A stretch of 64,000 nt of DNA from Neurospora tetrasperma FGSC 2508 (taxonomy: Eukaryota > Ascomycota > Sordariomycetes > Sordariales > Sordariaceae), in contig NW_009799104.1 in the NCBI RefSeq assembly GCF_000213175.1, positions 3,190,611-3,254,610 on the forward strand. Direction: 5' to 3'. This document shows positions 55,877 through 64,000 of the stretch, piece by piece. How positions within the stretch are numbered: position 1 is the stretch's first letter; each line of letters opens with the position of its first letter. The notes beneath the pieces are model-generated. The model made no database searches. It was given only the letters and a program-made list of their open reading frames with translations, and was not told where the DNA came from. A program made the position numbers and the translations under genes.

Positions 55877-57847
55877 ATGGATGAGAATGAACAATCTCGC
55901 AAGGACACCTTCCAAGCCCTCGCGGACGCCCTCCGTGTCGGAGACCTCCTCACCATCCTTCGACTCTGCGACTCATCCGAGCCTCCCATCTCTTTCACCA
56001 CAACGTCCATCTCTCCCCACTTGCCGATAGGACGCTCTCCCGCTGAGCCAGTCCATTGCCGCCCCCTCGGCGTAGCCTCCATGTTCTCGCACCCCGAAGT
56101 TGTCTCCCAATTGCTCTCCATTCCTGAAGTTCTCCCCCACATTGACGACCCTGTCTTCAACCTCTGCAAATGCCCCTTCCAACCCGTCGACCCCCATGCC
56201 CTGGCTGATTACGGCGTGTCGGATGATACAGGGCACTGGACCGCTTTGCACTTGGCCATTTGCCAGGGAAAAGACAACGTGCACAACTACGGCCCACGCA
56301 TCACACCGCCAGACCGCGAGCCCTCGCTACAAATCGTGAAGGATTTGATAAAGGCAGGAGCGTCCCTCACCGTCTCAGCGGACCCATCCCAGCAGGCAAA
56401 GATCACGATCCTCCATACCGCAGCACTGAAAGGCCGAGACGATGTCCTCTCTTACGTCCTCTCCCCCGATTTCCCACGCATAGAGGAAGTAGACATCAAC
56501 GCCCGCGACCACGAAGGCCGCACACCGCTCCACTATGCCGCCCTCCGCTACTCCTCCTCCTCCTTCCTCGACGACGACAAGGGGGACGACGACGAGGAGG
56601 ACGATCTCCCCTGTATCAAACTCCTCTTATCAGCTGGCGCGAATCTCGAAATCCGCGCCGACCACTCCCAAACTCCCTTCACCACGGCCCTCAACTTCGG
56701 CTGCCTTTCCGCTGCAAAGCACCTCCTCCTCAAGTGGGGAGCCAAACACCAATTCCGCTTTTTGTGCCTGCACACCAACAGGCTTTGCTACCCCTTGCAA
56801 GTGCTCGCGTACTCGTACGAGACTTTCTTCCCCAATTCCACACCTGCGCCGTTCCCGGGACAGCTGGGACCCGTGACCCGACCCACCTGGGAAGCGCAGC
56901 GCGTCGACTTGTTAGACACCATCATGGGCCTTTCACCACCCGATCGTGCCTCTACTCTCATTGACTGCGGCTGTGTCGAATCCATCAACATCGACGACGA
57001 GGGCGAAATCCAAGTCCTGCACCCGTTAACCATCGCCGCAGGCGACGGTAGTAATCCCGCTACTGCTGTCTCCTTCTTTCTCAATCACGGCGCGGACCCG
57101 AACGCCCTCTCAGGGTACACCCACGGGCGATGGATAACAGCAATGCACGAAGCCATCCTTTCCATACCGCGTTGGCCAACGCTAATGTTACTAAAGTTTC
57201 ATCCGGACTACGACGCCGAGTCGGGCCGGATCTACGCCATTGGACCAGACGCGAGCGTGGTCGGGGAAGCCAATGTGCCCCCACCGCGAATCGACACGCC
57301 CACGCAACTGCATCAATGGACAGCCATTTTGAAATGTGTCGTGTTGGCCATGGCGGGCGCGAGAATCCGCACTCCAAACTCGGATGGACACACGGTGTTG
57401 GACCTGGCGATTCTTCGCTCGGAATTGCACGAAAGTGTCAATCCATTTGACCATGATCTGCGCTTGCAATATCGATACTGCACGTACAAATTCGTTGGCG
57501 CGTTATTGTTTAGTTTGATACGGCCCTACAAGAAGGATCCATCGCCACAGCCGCTGCTGGATGCGGAGGACATGAGGTATTTGGCTGAGAAGCTGAGGGA
57601 GGTGATTGTGAGGAATCCCGTGTTGGCGTACGAGATGGTGGCTGCCGGGGTGGATCTTGCGGTGCTGAAGGAGCAGAGGCACGAGGTATGGAATGAGGCG
57701 ATGACGGCGAGAATGAACCGGACTTTGACTCAGGGGCGTGTTGATCCATTTTACGCAATGGATTTTGTAGACTTGCTTGTGAACGAAGCGAACGAGGACT
57801 TGGAGCTTGCTGTGATTATAGCCCATATGAAATCTATGTTGTTGTAG
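55877..57847 (+). CDS. ankyrin-repeat protein (656 aa)
   Basis: The protein is a single open frame with divergent ankyrin repeats, which act as protein-binding scaffolds. Repeat units are visible at about 119-165 (HWTALHLAI ... IVKDLIKAGA), 177-197 (ITILHTAALKGRDDVLSYVL), 206-260 (VDINARDHEGRTPLHYAAL ... IKLLLSAGANLEI) and 264-290 (SQTPFTTALNFGCLSAAKHLLLKWGA). Further units lie near 389-435 (PLTIAAG ... FFLNHGADPNAL) and near 500 (RIRTPNSDGHTVLDLAI). An acidic loop of Asp/Glu at 231-243 interrupts the third unit. No catalytic, HET or NACHT domain is joined to it. The C-terminal 130 residues are helical. The function is unknown. Confidence 0.85.
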   Translation: MDENEQSRKDTFQALADALRVGDLLTILRLCDSSEPPISFTTTSISPHLPIGRSPAEPVHCRPLGVASMFSHPEVVSQLLSIPEVLPHIDDPVFNLCKCPFQPVDPHALADYGVSDDTGHWTALHLAICQGKDNVHNYGPRITPPDREPSLQIVKDLIKAGASLTVSADPSQQAKITILHTAALKGRDDVLSYVLSPDFPRIEEVDINARDHEGRTPLHYAALRYSSSSFLDDDKGDDDEEDDLPCIKLLLSAGANLEIRADHSQTPFTTALNFGCLSAAKHLLLKWGAKHQFRFLCLHTNRLCYPLQVLAYSYETFFPNSTPAPFPGQLGPVTRPTWEAQRVDLLDTIMGLSPPDRASTLIDCGCVESINIDDEGEIQVLHPLTIAAGDGSNPATAVSFFLNHGADPNALSGYTHGRWITAMHEAILSIPRWPTLMLLKFHPDYDAESGRIYAIGPDASVVGEANVPPPRIDTPTQLHQWTAILKCVVLAMAGARIRTPNSDGHTVLDLAILRSELHESVNPFDHDLRLQYRYCTYKFVGALLFSLIRPYKKDPSPQPLLDAEDMRYLAEKLREVIVRNPVLAYEMVAAGVDLAVLKEQRHEVWNEAMTARMNRTLTQGRVDPFYAMDFVDLLVNEANEDLELAVIIAHMKSMLL

Positions 57848-58447
57848 AAGTTGATTGTGTGGCTGTGGAGCGTCGGAGGGGAAATTAGGTTGGAAAGGAA
57901 AACGAAGTCTGCATAGTACGTTTATAGTATTGGGTTCAGCATAGTTTTGCATAGAGTGGTGAAGAGCAAGTGAAGTTGAATTCAGCATGAATACCTTCCG
58001 TATTTTCACTCGTTGTCAATGTCTGCCACCTTGGTCATCCTGCTGACTGACTGGGCTACCTGGCCATGTTGAGCCCCATGTGATTCTATGCCTCCCTGTG
58101 ACTCAAATTTGGTAATGTTTCATGGTATCCGAGTACGTTGATAAGCCCAACTTGCATTGTTACCTATCTGGAATTGCCACCCAACCTGTCACTGACCACC
58201 ACCCAAAAACGTGCTTCGACATTACAAGGACAACCAAACCAAGATGACCATCGCCAATATCCTCAGTAGGATACAAAGTACATGCTTAAACCACAGCAGG
58301 GCCCCGCCCAGAGAGCGACATCGAAGTGAGAACAAGACAAGTTTTCTCAAAGAGGAACCGAGATCTTTCTGATTTGAGAGTAGTGTTAAGCGCAAGGGTG
58401 GTGTTAAATGGGATGTCGTCAATCGACATGGTGCTGCCGGGTCGACA
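57848..58447. other. intergenic between convergent genes
   Basis: The region lies between the 3' ends of the ankyrin gene and the minus-strand secreted-protein gene. Open frames here are antisense or low complexity; nothing is recognised. Confidence 0.5.
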
Positions 58448-59305
58448 TTACTGGGAGTTGGTGTTCGTCGTATCAGAAGGCGGAGTCGTGTACTTGATTG
58501 CCGGACCAGAAAAGATGCCGTTCCACGCAATGGCGTCAGTCGTAGGCTCATTCACATCTGACGAGTCATCCAATCCACGAAGTTCCAGCGTCAGGACGGT
58601 TCCTGGGATCGGGCATGCAGTATTGGGCCCCACCAGATACGCATTGCCTGTAGGATCAACAACTACGGCAAGATCAGCGAGTTTGGCTTGGTAGGTAGCA
58701 ATCACAGCCTGGTCGGTCTCCGGGATGGTCGGGGGGTCCTCCGTAGGGCATGATGTGGTCGGGGTTTCGTTCTGCAGCAGAGTGAATCTGCCCGAGCCGT
58801 TGATTGTGCTGGTGTTGCCGAGGAAAAAGATGAACTGGCAGTTCTTGTCGAGGACGTCGAGCGGGAAGGTGAATGTGACTTGGGTTCTGGTGTCGGTTAC
58901 AATTTCTGGAACGGTAGGGTCGGTAAGATACTCGATGCGCCGGCCCAGTGCAGAGCAATCGGCCTGGCGGTTGAGCTGGTTGAATTGAATGGTTGTGGTG
59001 GGCAGGAGGTAACCGACGGTGTTGACCGGGTAGCCAGGGATCGGCCGGGGAATGGTGAGCGGAGGAGGGTAGTAGGCATAGGGGTAATAGTAGTTGTAAG
59101 GATAGTCTCCGGTGATGGCATTGAGCTCCCCAAGGATGTACTCGAGGGGCATGATGCTGGTATCGCCAATATCGATGCCACCCCACGGGCGGTTGCCGCC
59201 GCCGAGAGCTTCAAGCTCAGGCCAGCTGACAGATTCGGTATCGAGCCACTGGGCCTGGACGGAGGCGAGAGCACCCCCGAGAGTGAGAGCTGCGCTGTAC
59301 TTCAT
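58448..59305 (-). CDS. secreted protein, possibly But2-C-like (285 aa)
   Basis: I place the start at 59305, because the open frame upstream reads through non-conserved sequence while this ATG opens a clean signal peptide (MKYSAALTLGGALASVQA, cleaved before Gln19). A Tyr/Pro-rich stretch (YPYNYYYPYAYYPPP) at about 68-82 leads to a beta-type domain of about 190 residues. The segment DVLDKNCQFIFFLGNTSTINGSG resembles the core of the fungal But2 C-terminal-like domain found in many secreted proteins, but the match is weak. The C-terminus is Thr/Asn/Ser-rich. Substrate and function are unknown. Confidence 0.7.
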   Translation of the reverse strand: MKYSAALTLGGALASVQAQWLDTESVSWPELEALGGGNRPWGGIDIGDTSIMPLEYILGELNAITGDYPYNYYYPYAYYPPPLTIPRPIPGYPVNTVGYLLPTTTIQFNQLNRQADCSALGRRIEYLTDPTVPEIVTDTRTQVTFTFPLDVLDKNCQFIFFLGNTSTINGSGRFTLLQNETPTTSCPTEDPPTIPETDQAVIATYQAKLADLAVVVDPTGNAYLVGPNTACPIPGTVLTLELRGLDDSSDVNEPTTDAIAWNGIFSGPAIKYTTPPSDTTNTNSQ

Positions 59306-59819
59306 GGCGATATGTGGGCGTAGAGGCGATTGTTGAAAGAGACAGTAGTTGGGTTTGAGCACTGGTAGAATCAACCACTTCAAGCAGGACCCGCGAAGCT
59401 CAAAAAAAGACGGGGAAATCGATGAAGTCTGTCCACCTATACTTATACTCATATCCCGGAGTGTAATCGGCGATACAACTCTTGAGCAACAAGAACCATG
59501 ACAAGACTCGCGTTCCAGCCGGACGTGTAGGTACATCCATCTCACCGTGATGCCCATTGTTGTTCAATGTGCCCATGCCTGGGTAGAGGTTGGGTTGATT
59601 CCAAGACATCGAGTTGCTGTTACTCAGGGACAGATGCATTCCAGTTCCATTATCTGTTTCCGGGCATTCTTCGCTGTGGCGAATGTTCAGAATGTACATC
59701 AGGAGACATTCCAGTACTGTCAGAATGCTGTCCATTCCATTCCCGGGGAGGGCCATGCTCCGAATGGCATGCTTTAGCTGTGCGGACTGCTGTAGTGTCA
59801 TTCTCGACACATATCTGGC
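59306..59819. other. intergenic: upstream region of the secreted-protein gene
   Basis: This 514-bp stretch holds the promoter of the minus-strand secreted-protein gene and the 3' UTR of the minus-strand glycosyltransferase gene. No further gene is recognised. Confidence 0.5.
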
Positions 59820-61260
59820 TCATACCCCAGGCTGCGTCTTGTTCCATTCCTCAAAGAACTGATGGGCGTAGTCAGGCATGCACTTGACTTTTTCGGGCGG
59901 GCTCGCCTGCCACTGAATGGCATCGTCCCTGTGACCCTCTGCGCCAACCAAATGGCTCGTGAAGCCCTTAGCCTCCTTAATCTTCTTTCCCTTCTCGTCC
60001 GAGTACTCGAGGTTGACAGTCGGTACAACAGCGATCTTGCCATATCCATGCCACCAGAAGTCCTTGCAAAGAAGCTGGGGCTCGCCTTGCATACACTCGC
60101 CCTTTCTCGGAGCTCGGAAGGTCACCTTCTTCTCCAGAAAGGGCTTCGCGGTAAAAGCGGTGGCTCCGTTCCAGCATGAGAAGACCTGGAAGGGCTGGTG
60201 GGCAAGATAGCGTTCACGCGCAGTAGGTTCGTTCCAGAAGATGTTCCAGGCAGAATTCCAGTTACCATCAGCCGGAATGTCGAAGAAGGAGTCCCCTCCA
60301 GCCAGTGTCCGGGCAATCCATACGTCGTAGAAGGTCGGATCTTGGCCGGCATAGGTCCAGTCCATGGCGCAAGTCATGTCGGCACCAAGGAAGCGGCGCT
60401 GGTGTACCAGCTCGAGGATATCGTCGGTGCAAGCGGCAACGTCATTGAGGAAGATGACAGTCGTGTTCGCTTCGGCAGGGTAAAGCTTTGAGTTGTTGGG
60501 GTCGAGCATGGGCTGCAGCGCCAAATTGCGGAGTTCGGCAAGCTTCGTAATGCGGTCTCCTTGCTTGGGGTTGATGTCGCTCGACTTGAAGTAGTATGTT
60601 GTGGTGAGTGCATCAAGCTCCGGGCGCAATGCCGCCAGAACCTCGGCTGTGCCGTCGTGAGAGTTGCCTTCGATGATGGAGAGCGCGCAGCTTTGAGGGC
60701 CGAGGAAGCGGATGGCTTCGACGATGCTTCCGATGAGGCGAGGCAACAGATGCAAGCACTCGCGGAGATCGAGAGCAAAGAAGTACTGGATTCCCGATAC
60801 ATCGGCCTCACCCTCATCGTCCTGCACGGCGAGGTATTCGTATCGCGAAGGATTGAAGGTAGGGCATTCGAGTCGTGGAAGGTTCTTCTCATCGGGGTTC
60901 ATGATCGCGGCTACATAGGCAGTGCGGTTGGCGGCCGAGAGAACGGTGGGTATTGGAACTAATACACATGGGTGTTAGATCAGGAACAGACGGCACAATA
61001 TCATGGCGAATGCGTGGGAGCTCACCATTGTCGGCGGGCGTGGTTGCGGTTGGATTGGCGACAGTCGTTGTGGCATTTGTGGTTGTGGTAGGAGAGGCAA
61101 TAGCGGACACAGAAGCCTGTGTCCCATTGACGTGAATCCAATGGTTGGGCTTCAAGAAAGATGGCGAGATTTGGGAAAGCTGGTCGTGGCCGAGATAGAG
61201 ACTGAGGACGATAAGCAGCAGGAATGCGGCCTGCAAGGCGAAGAACACCTCCCGACGCAT
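59820..61260 (-). CDS. CAP59/CMT1-like alpha-1,3-mannosyltransferase (457 aa, 2 exons)
   Basis: Exons are 61026-61260 and 59820-60958. The intron (GTGAGC...TATTAG, with a CTAAC branch site) is phase 1 and joins TTPADN to VPIPTVLSAANRTAYV. The protein has a short cytoplasmic N-terminus and a membrane anchor (about residues 5-23), so it is a type II Golgi-like enzyme. A Thr/Ala-rich stem follows, then a CAP59-type domain: GIQYFFALDLRECLHLLPRLIGSIVEAIRFLGP, IIEGNSHDGT, RITKLAELRNLAL and VIFLNDVAACTDDILELV. The family includes Cryptococcus CMT1 and Cap59, enzymes of capsule and cell-wall glycan synthesis. In a mould the acceptor is probably a cell-wall or protein glycan, but this is inferred. Length is normal. 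Confidence 0.92.
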
Positions 61261-62374
61261 GGTGGCTGCTGCCTAAGGTACTGTAGCGTCTGTACGTACG
61301 ATGCGGGGAGGAATGAATGTGGAGGAAGGAGCGGACTACGAGCAAGCGGGGAAGCACAACTCCAAAAATGAAGGCATCACCAGAAAATGTAAACGCAAAA
61401 CAAAACAAAGCAAAGCAAAGCGAACAACAAACAGCACTTTGACGTCGGGACAAGATTGCATCGAGGTTGCGGGATTGCGCTACGACTTTGGAAACGCGCC
61501 ATCGCCAGCAGGAGGAGTCAGGTCCCGCACGTTAGGCAGCGCTGATCCCCTAATCAGGGTTGACGGCCCCGCTGCCAAAAACAGCAAAGTTCGCCGCTGT
61601 TGCTTGCCTCGCGCTGAGTTCTACCATTCGTCAACAGCGCTCTTTAGCGGATCATCAGCCGCGGTAGCCGGTGACATCCAGTCGTTAACCGCCCTTGGCG
61701 GTACCGTCCAAACGGTAGCAACCGTGATTTGGCAAAACACCATCATCAAGGGGCCTCAGATGCAGGTGCTGGGTTTTTGGGCCTTGGAGGGCCAGAAATA
61801 ACCATGCGGGGGGATTTCTGGCGATGCCCCAATCACTGGGTCACCAAAGCGATGACAGCGGTGGAGAAGCGCGACAAGTGTTGGCAATTATCGACCACGC
61901 TTGACCAGCCCGAGCTTGGTGGCTGACTTCTGAGCCAGTGCCGTCTTCGATTTTGTTTTTTGCGGACCAGGCACGGCGGCAAAGTATCCAGGCGGACGGG
62001 TGAAAATCGCCGACCGTGACATAGCGTCGAGCAATGGCGTCCTGGTGCTGCTCGGGACAGTATTTCCGGTCGTTAGGCTTGCGCTGGGCTGAATGTGTTA
62101 AGAAGTCCACATGGCAAACAGCCCTGATATTGACGCTCGTGGTGGCCAACCACCGAGTTTACTATCGTCTGTCTCCCATCCTGACGGGATATGACTCTCT
62201 CTGCTCTTCTTTTTCCCTTTCGGTCTTTCTTTCTGTCACTTCGTCTCTCTCTTAGCCTTCTTGTCCAATCTCTTCCCAGTGTGGCGTCTGCCTGATCCTG
62301 CAGACTGCCCTTCTGCTGCTAATCTTTCTTCCTTTCGTTGTCTTAATTCATGCCTCCATAATACCCAAAGCCCA
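61261..62374. promoter_or_regulatory. divergent promoter region
   Basis: The stretch lies between the start codons of the minus-strand glycosyltransferase and the plus-strand membrane protein. A run of AAACAAAACAAAGCAAAGC at 61397-61420 and a T/C-rich tract at 62200-62280 are the only notable features. No gene is supported. Confidence 0.5.
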
Positions 62375-63545
62375 ATGTTGACGTTCTTCTTTTCCTTGCT
62401 GCTCCTATCGAGCATAGGACATTCTTTCGCTGCGAATGTAACGGCTCACTTGGAAGCTCGGTCAAGGAATGCAACCACCACATTAATACAACAAAAACGC
62501 CAAAATGGTGTCATCGTTACCAGACTTTCCACAGTCTTCCTCAGTGGTGAGGTCTCAAAGACTCGAACAGCGAACCCTGGCTATGACTGCCGGATCGACC
62601 TCGGCGCAAGGCTCTGGGGCTTCTGCCCAACAGCGGTCATAGCAGCATCAGACTGCGGTCTGGCTGGCAGTTGCGTGGACAACCATGCGTGCTCCAAGGG
62701 GTGCGGCTACACTAATCAAGACTTTACCACATTTACCTGGTATGTTTAATTGGGAAACATTCTATCACATTTCTATAGCATAGACTGACAGAGATCATCA
62801 TCACAACAACAGCAAGGACCCCGGAAACGATTACTGCTCAACCGCCCTTTTGATGTTGTCCAACCGGGACCTCGGGGCTTTTACCTACATCGCTTGCGGC
62901 AAAGCCCCCATTACCGATGCTTACATGGCCTATGCGACCGACGCAATCATTACCTATGTACCCACCAACACCCAAGGTATCAGCACTTCCACAACAGGAG
63001 CCCCTACATCCACTTCCAGTCTCGCCTCGCAGACTGCCGCCGCCATAGCATCTTCATCTTCATTGACAAGCACAGCCCCATCTGCTTCCGGACCAGCAGA
63101 ACCAAACGGCGGCTCAGACAGCAATAACAACCTCGGCGCCATTGTCGGCGGAGTGGTAGGCTCGCTCGCAGTCCTCTGCGGCTCCGTCGTTGCAATCGTT
63201 TGGCTACTGAGGAGGAACCGCAAGGAGAAAGCCCTTGCTATGTCATCTCCATCGTCAACGGTAGAGAGGGACATGGTGGATCAAACCGGTAGCAGCGATG
63301 CTTCCGTGTTGAATGAGATCAAGTACCCGGATGTGTACGGCTCGGAACGGGGGTTGGGCGCCCCGACGTATGCGGTGCAAGAGTTGGAGCCGACAGAGTA
63401 TAGAGGGTGGAAACCACCGCAGGAGCTGTCGAGTATGAGGTCTCCTAGGGAGTTGTCGAATACGTGGGTGGAGAGTATGCCGGTGGAGTTGCCGGCTGGG
63501 TCGTTTCACTGGAAAGGTGGAAGTGGGCATGGGAATGTGATATGA
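62375..63545 (+). CDS. single-pass membrane protein with Ser/Thr-rich stem (365 aa, 2 exons)
   Basis: Exons are 62375-62739 and 62813-63545. The 73-nt intron (GTATGT...CAACAG) is phase 2 and joins TTFT to CKDPGNDYC. A signal peptide (MLTFFFSLLLLSSIGHSFA) opens a Cys-containing outer domain with CRIDLG, GLWGFCP-like, ASDCGLAGSCVDNHACSKGCG and IACGKAP segments. A Ser/Thr/Ala-rich, probably glycosylated stem (about 172-228) precedes one membrane segment (about 230-254), a stop-transfer sequence RRNRKEK and a cytoplasmic tail of about 110 residues. This layout resembles fungal cell-wall stress sensors, but no WSC or Mid2 domain is certain. I infer a surface receptor or sensor with unknown ligand. 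Confidence 0.82.
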
Positions 63546-63970
63546 CGGGTGTACTTGTTTGGTCGTGGGGGGAATGGTGCTTGGAGTGATCAATGAGGGG
63601 ACTTTTGGATCATTGACGGTTATATTTCTAACATTCTTGACTTTGGGGACGAGGTTTGGAGAACTTGGGAGGCGAGATTATAGGCCCGCTGCAGCATGAT
63701 ACCAGGCGTTAGAGTTACTTTTGAGAACACAATAGAAAAAGTCAAAGAGACGTCAAGTGAGCATAAACAAGTAGTTTACTCAAAGCATCATTTTACTTTG
63801 AGTCTATAACCATTTGCTCCTCCCATCTCAGGTCGTGCTGGTAAACTATCGCGAGGGTAAATCACGACCCAAGTGATGCTGAGCGGCATACAACACCCAG
63901 GGAATTGCACCAAGGCTGCGTGAGGCTTATGAGTCCTGCATCTGCCTAAACAACATATCAATCACTAAAA
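63546..63970. other. intergenic, nothing recognised
   Basis: This stretch holds the 3' UTR of the membrane-protein gene and the upstream side of the tRNA-Gly at the window edge. Confidence 0.5.
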
Positions 63971-64000
63971 GCGCCAGTGGTTTAGTGGTAAAATCCATCG
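63971..64000 (+). tRNA. tRNA-Gly, 5' part only (cut by the window end)
   Basis: The last 30 bases read GCGCCAG (acceptor strand), then TGGTTTAGTGGTAAAAT (D arm and A box) and the beginning of the anticodon stem. This is the 5' part of a eukaryotic tRNA-Gly, most like the GCC isoacceptor. The anticodon itself lies outside the window, so the isoacceptor is not proven. Confidence 0.85.

Noticed and set aside
59306-59557. N-terminal extension of the secreted-protein frame
   Set aside because: The internal ATG at 59305 starts a clear signal peptide; the extension would bury it.

Overview
The window is nuclear DNA from a filamentous ascomycete, most likely a Sordariomycete and probably of the order Sordariales. 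The evidence is the short introns (about 50-160 nt) with GTAAGT/GTGAGT/GTATGT donors and CTGAC or CTAAC branch sites. The tRNA genes are also eukaryotic and intron-containing. The gene content is typical of plant-biomass-degrading moulds: GH10 xylanase, cellobiose dehydrogenase, an AA11-type copper monooxygenase, LaeA/UMTA-type methyltransferase, HET-domain and BTB proteins. The order-level placement is inference from gene style, not from a search.

Layout. 1-13.6 kb: a flavin amine oxidase-like gene, an intron-containing tRNA-Leu(UAA), a secreted AA11-like lytic polysaccharide monooxygenase with a C-terminal Cys module, a large beta-lactamase-fold protein, then 3.5 kb without a recognisable gene. 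13.6-17.3 kb: two divergently transcribed paralogous AIG1/GIMAP-like P-loop GTPases. 18.1-25.9 kb: conserved housekeeping genes, namely the mitochondrial translation GTPase GUF1 and a 1,364-residue MIT-domain protein. 28.9-31.5 kb: a ten-exon LaeA/UMTA-like methyltransferase rich in micro-exons. 34.9-42.9 kb: a plant-cell-wall region with a GH10 xylanase and an eight-exon cellobiose dehydrogenase, separated by an initiator tRNA-Met. 43.2-45.7 kb: intron-containing tRNA-Lys(CUU) and an arrestin-domain protein. 46.2-57.8 kb: a variable-looking region with two divergent BTB/POZ paralogues, a probable relic of a third, a HET-domain protein, a Ser/Thr-rich mini-protein and an ankyrin-repeat protein. 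58.4-64 kb: a secreted protein, a CAP59-like glycosyltransferase, a single-pass membrane protein and the 5' part of a tRNA-Gly.

Functional links. Cellobiose dehydrogenase is the classical extracellular electron donor to copper monooxygenases, and the xylanase opens the hemicellulose coat, so three genes in the window belong to one secreted biomass-degrading programme. The GTPase pair, the BTB family, the HET protein and the ankyrin protein resemble gene classes that are over-represented in fungal self/non-self recognition and accessory gene repertoires; a role there is inference only.

Multi-exon structures were worked out by hand from splice signals and reading-frame continuity; spliced lengths are given in each entry. 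None has transcript support here.
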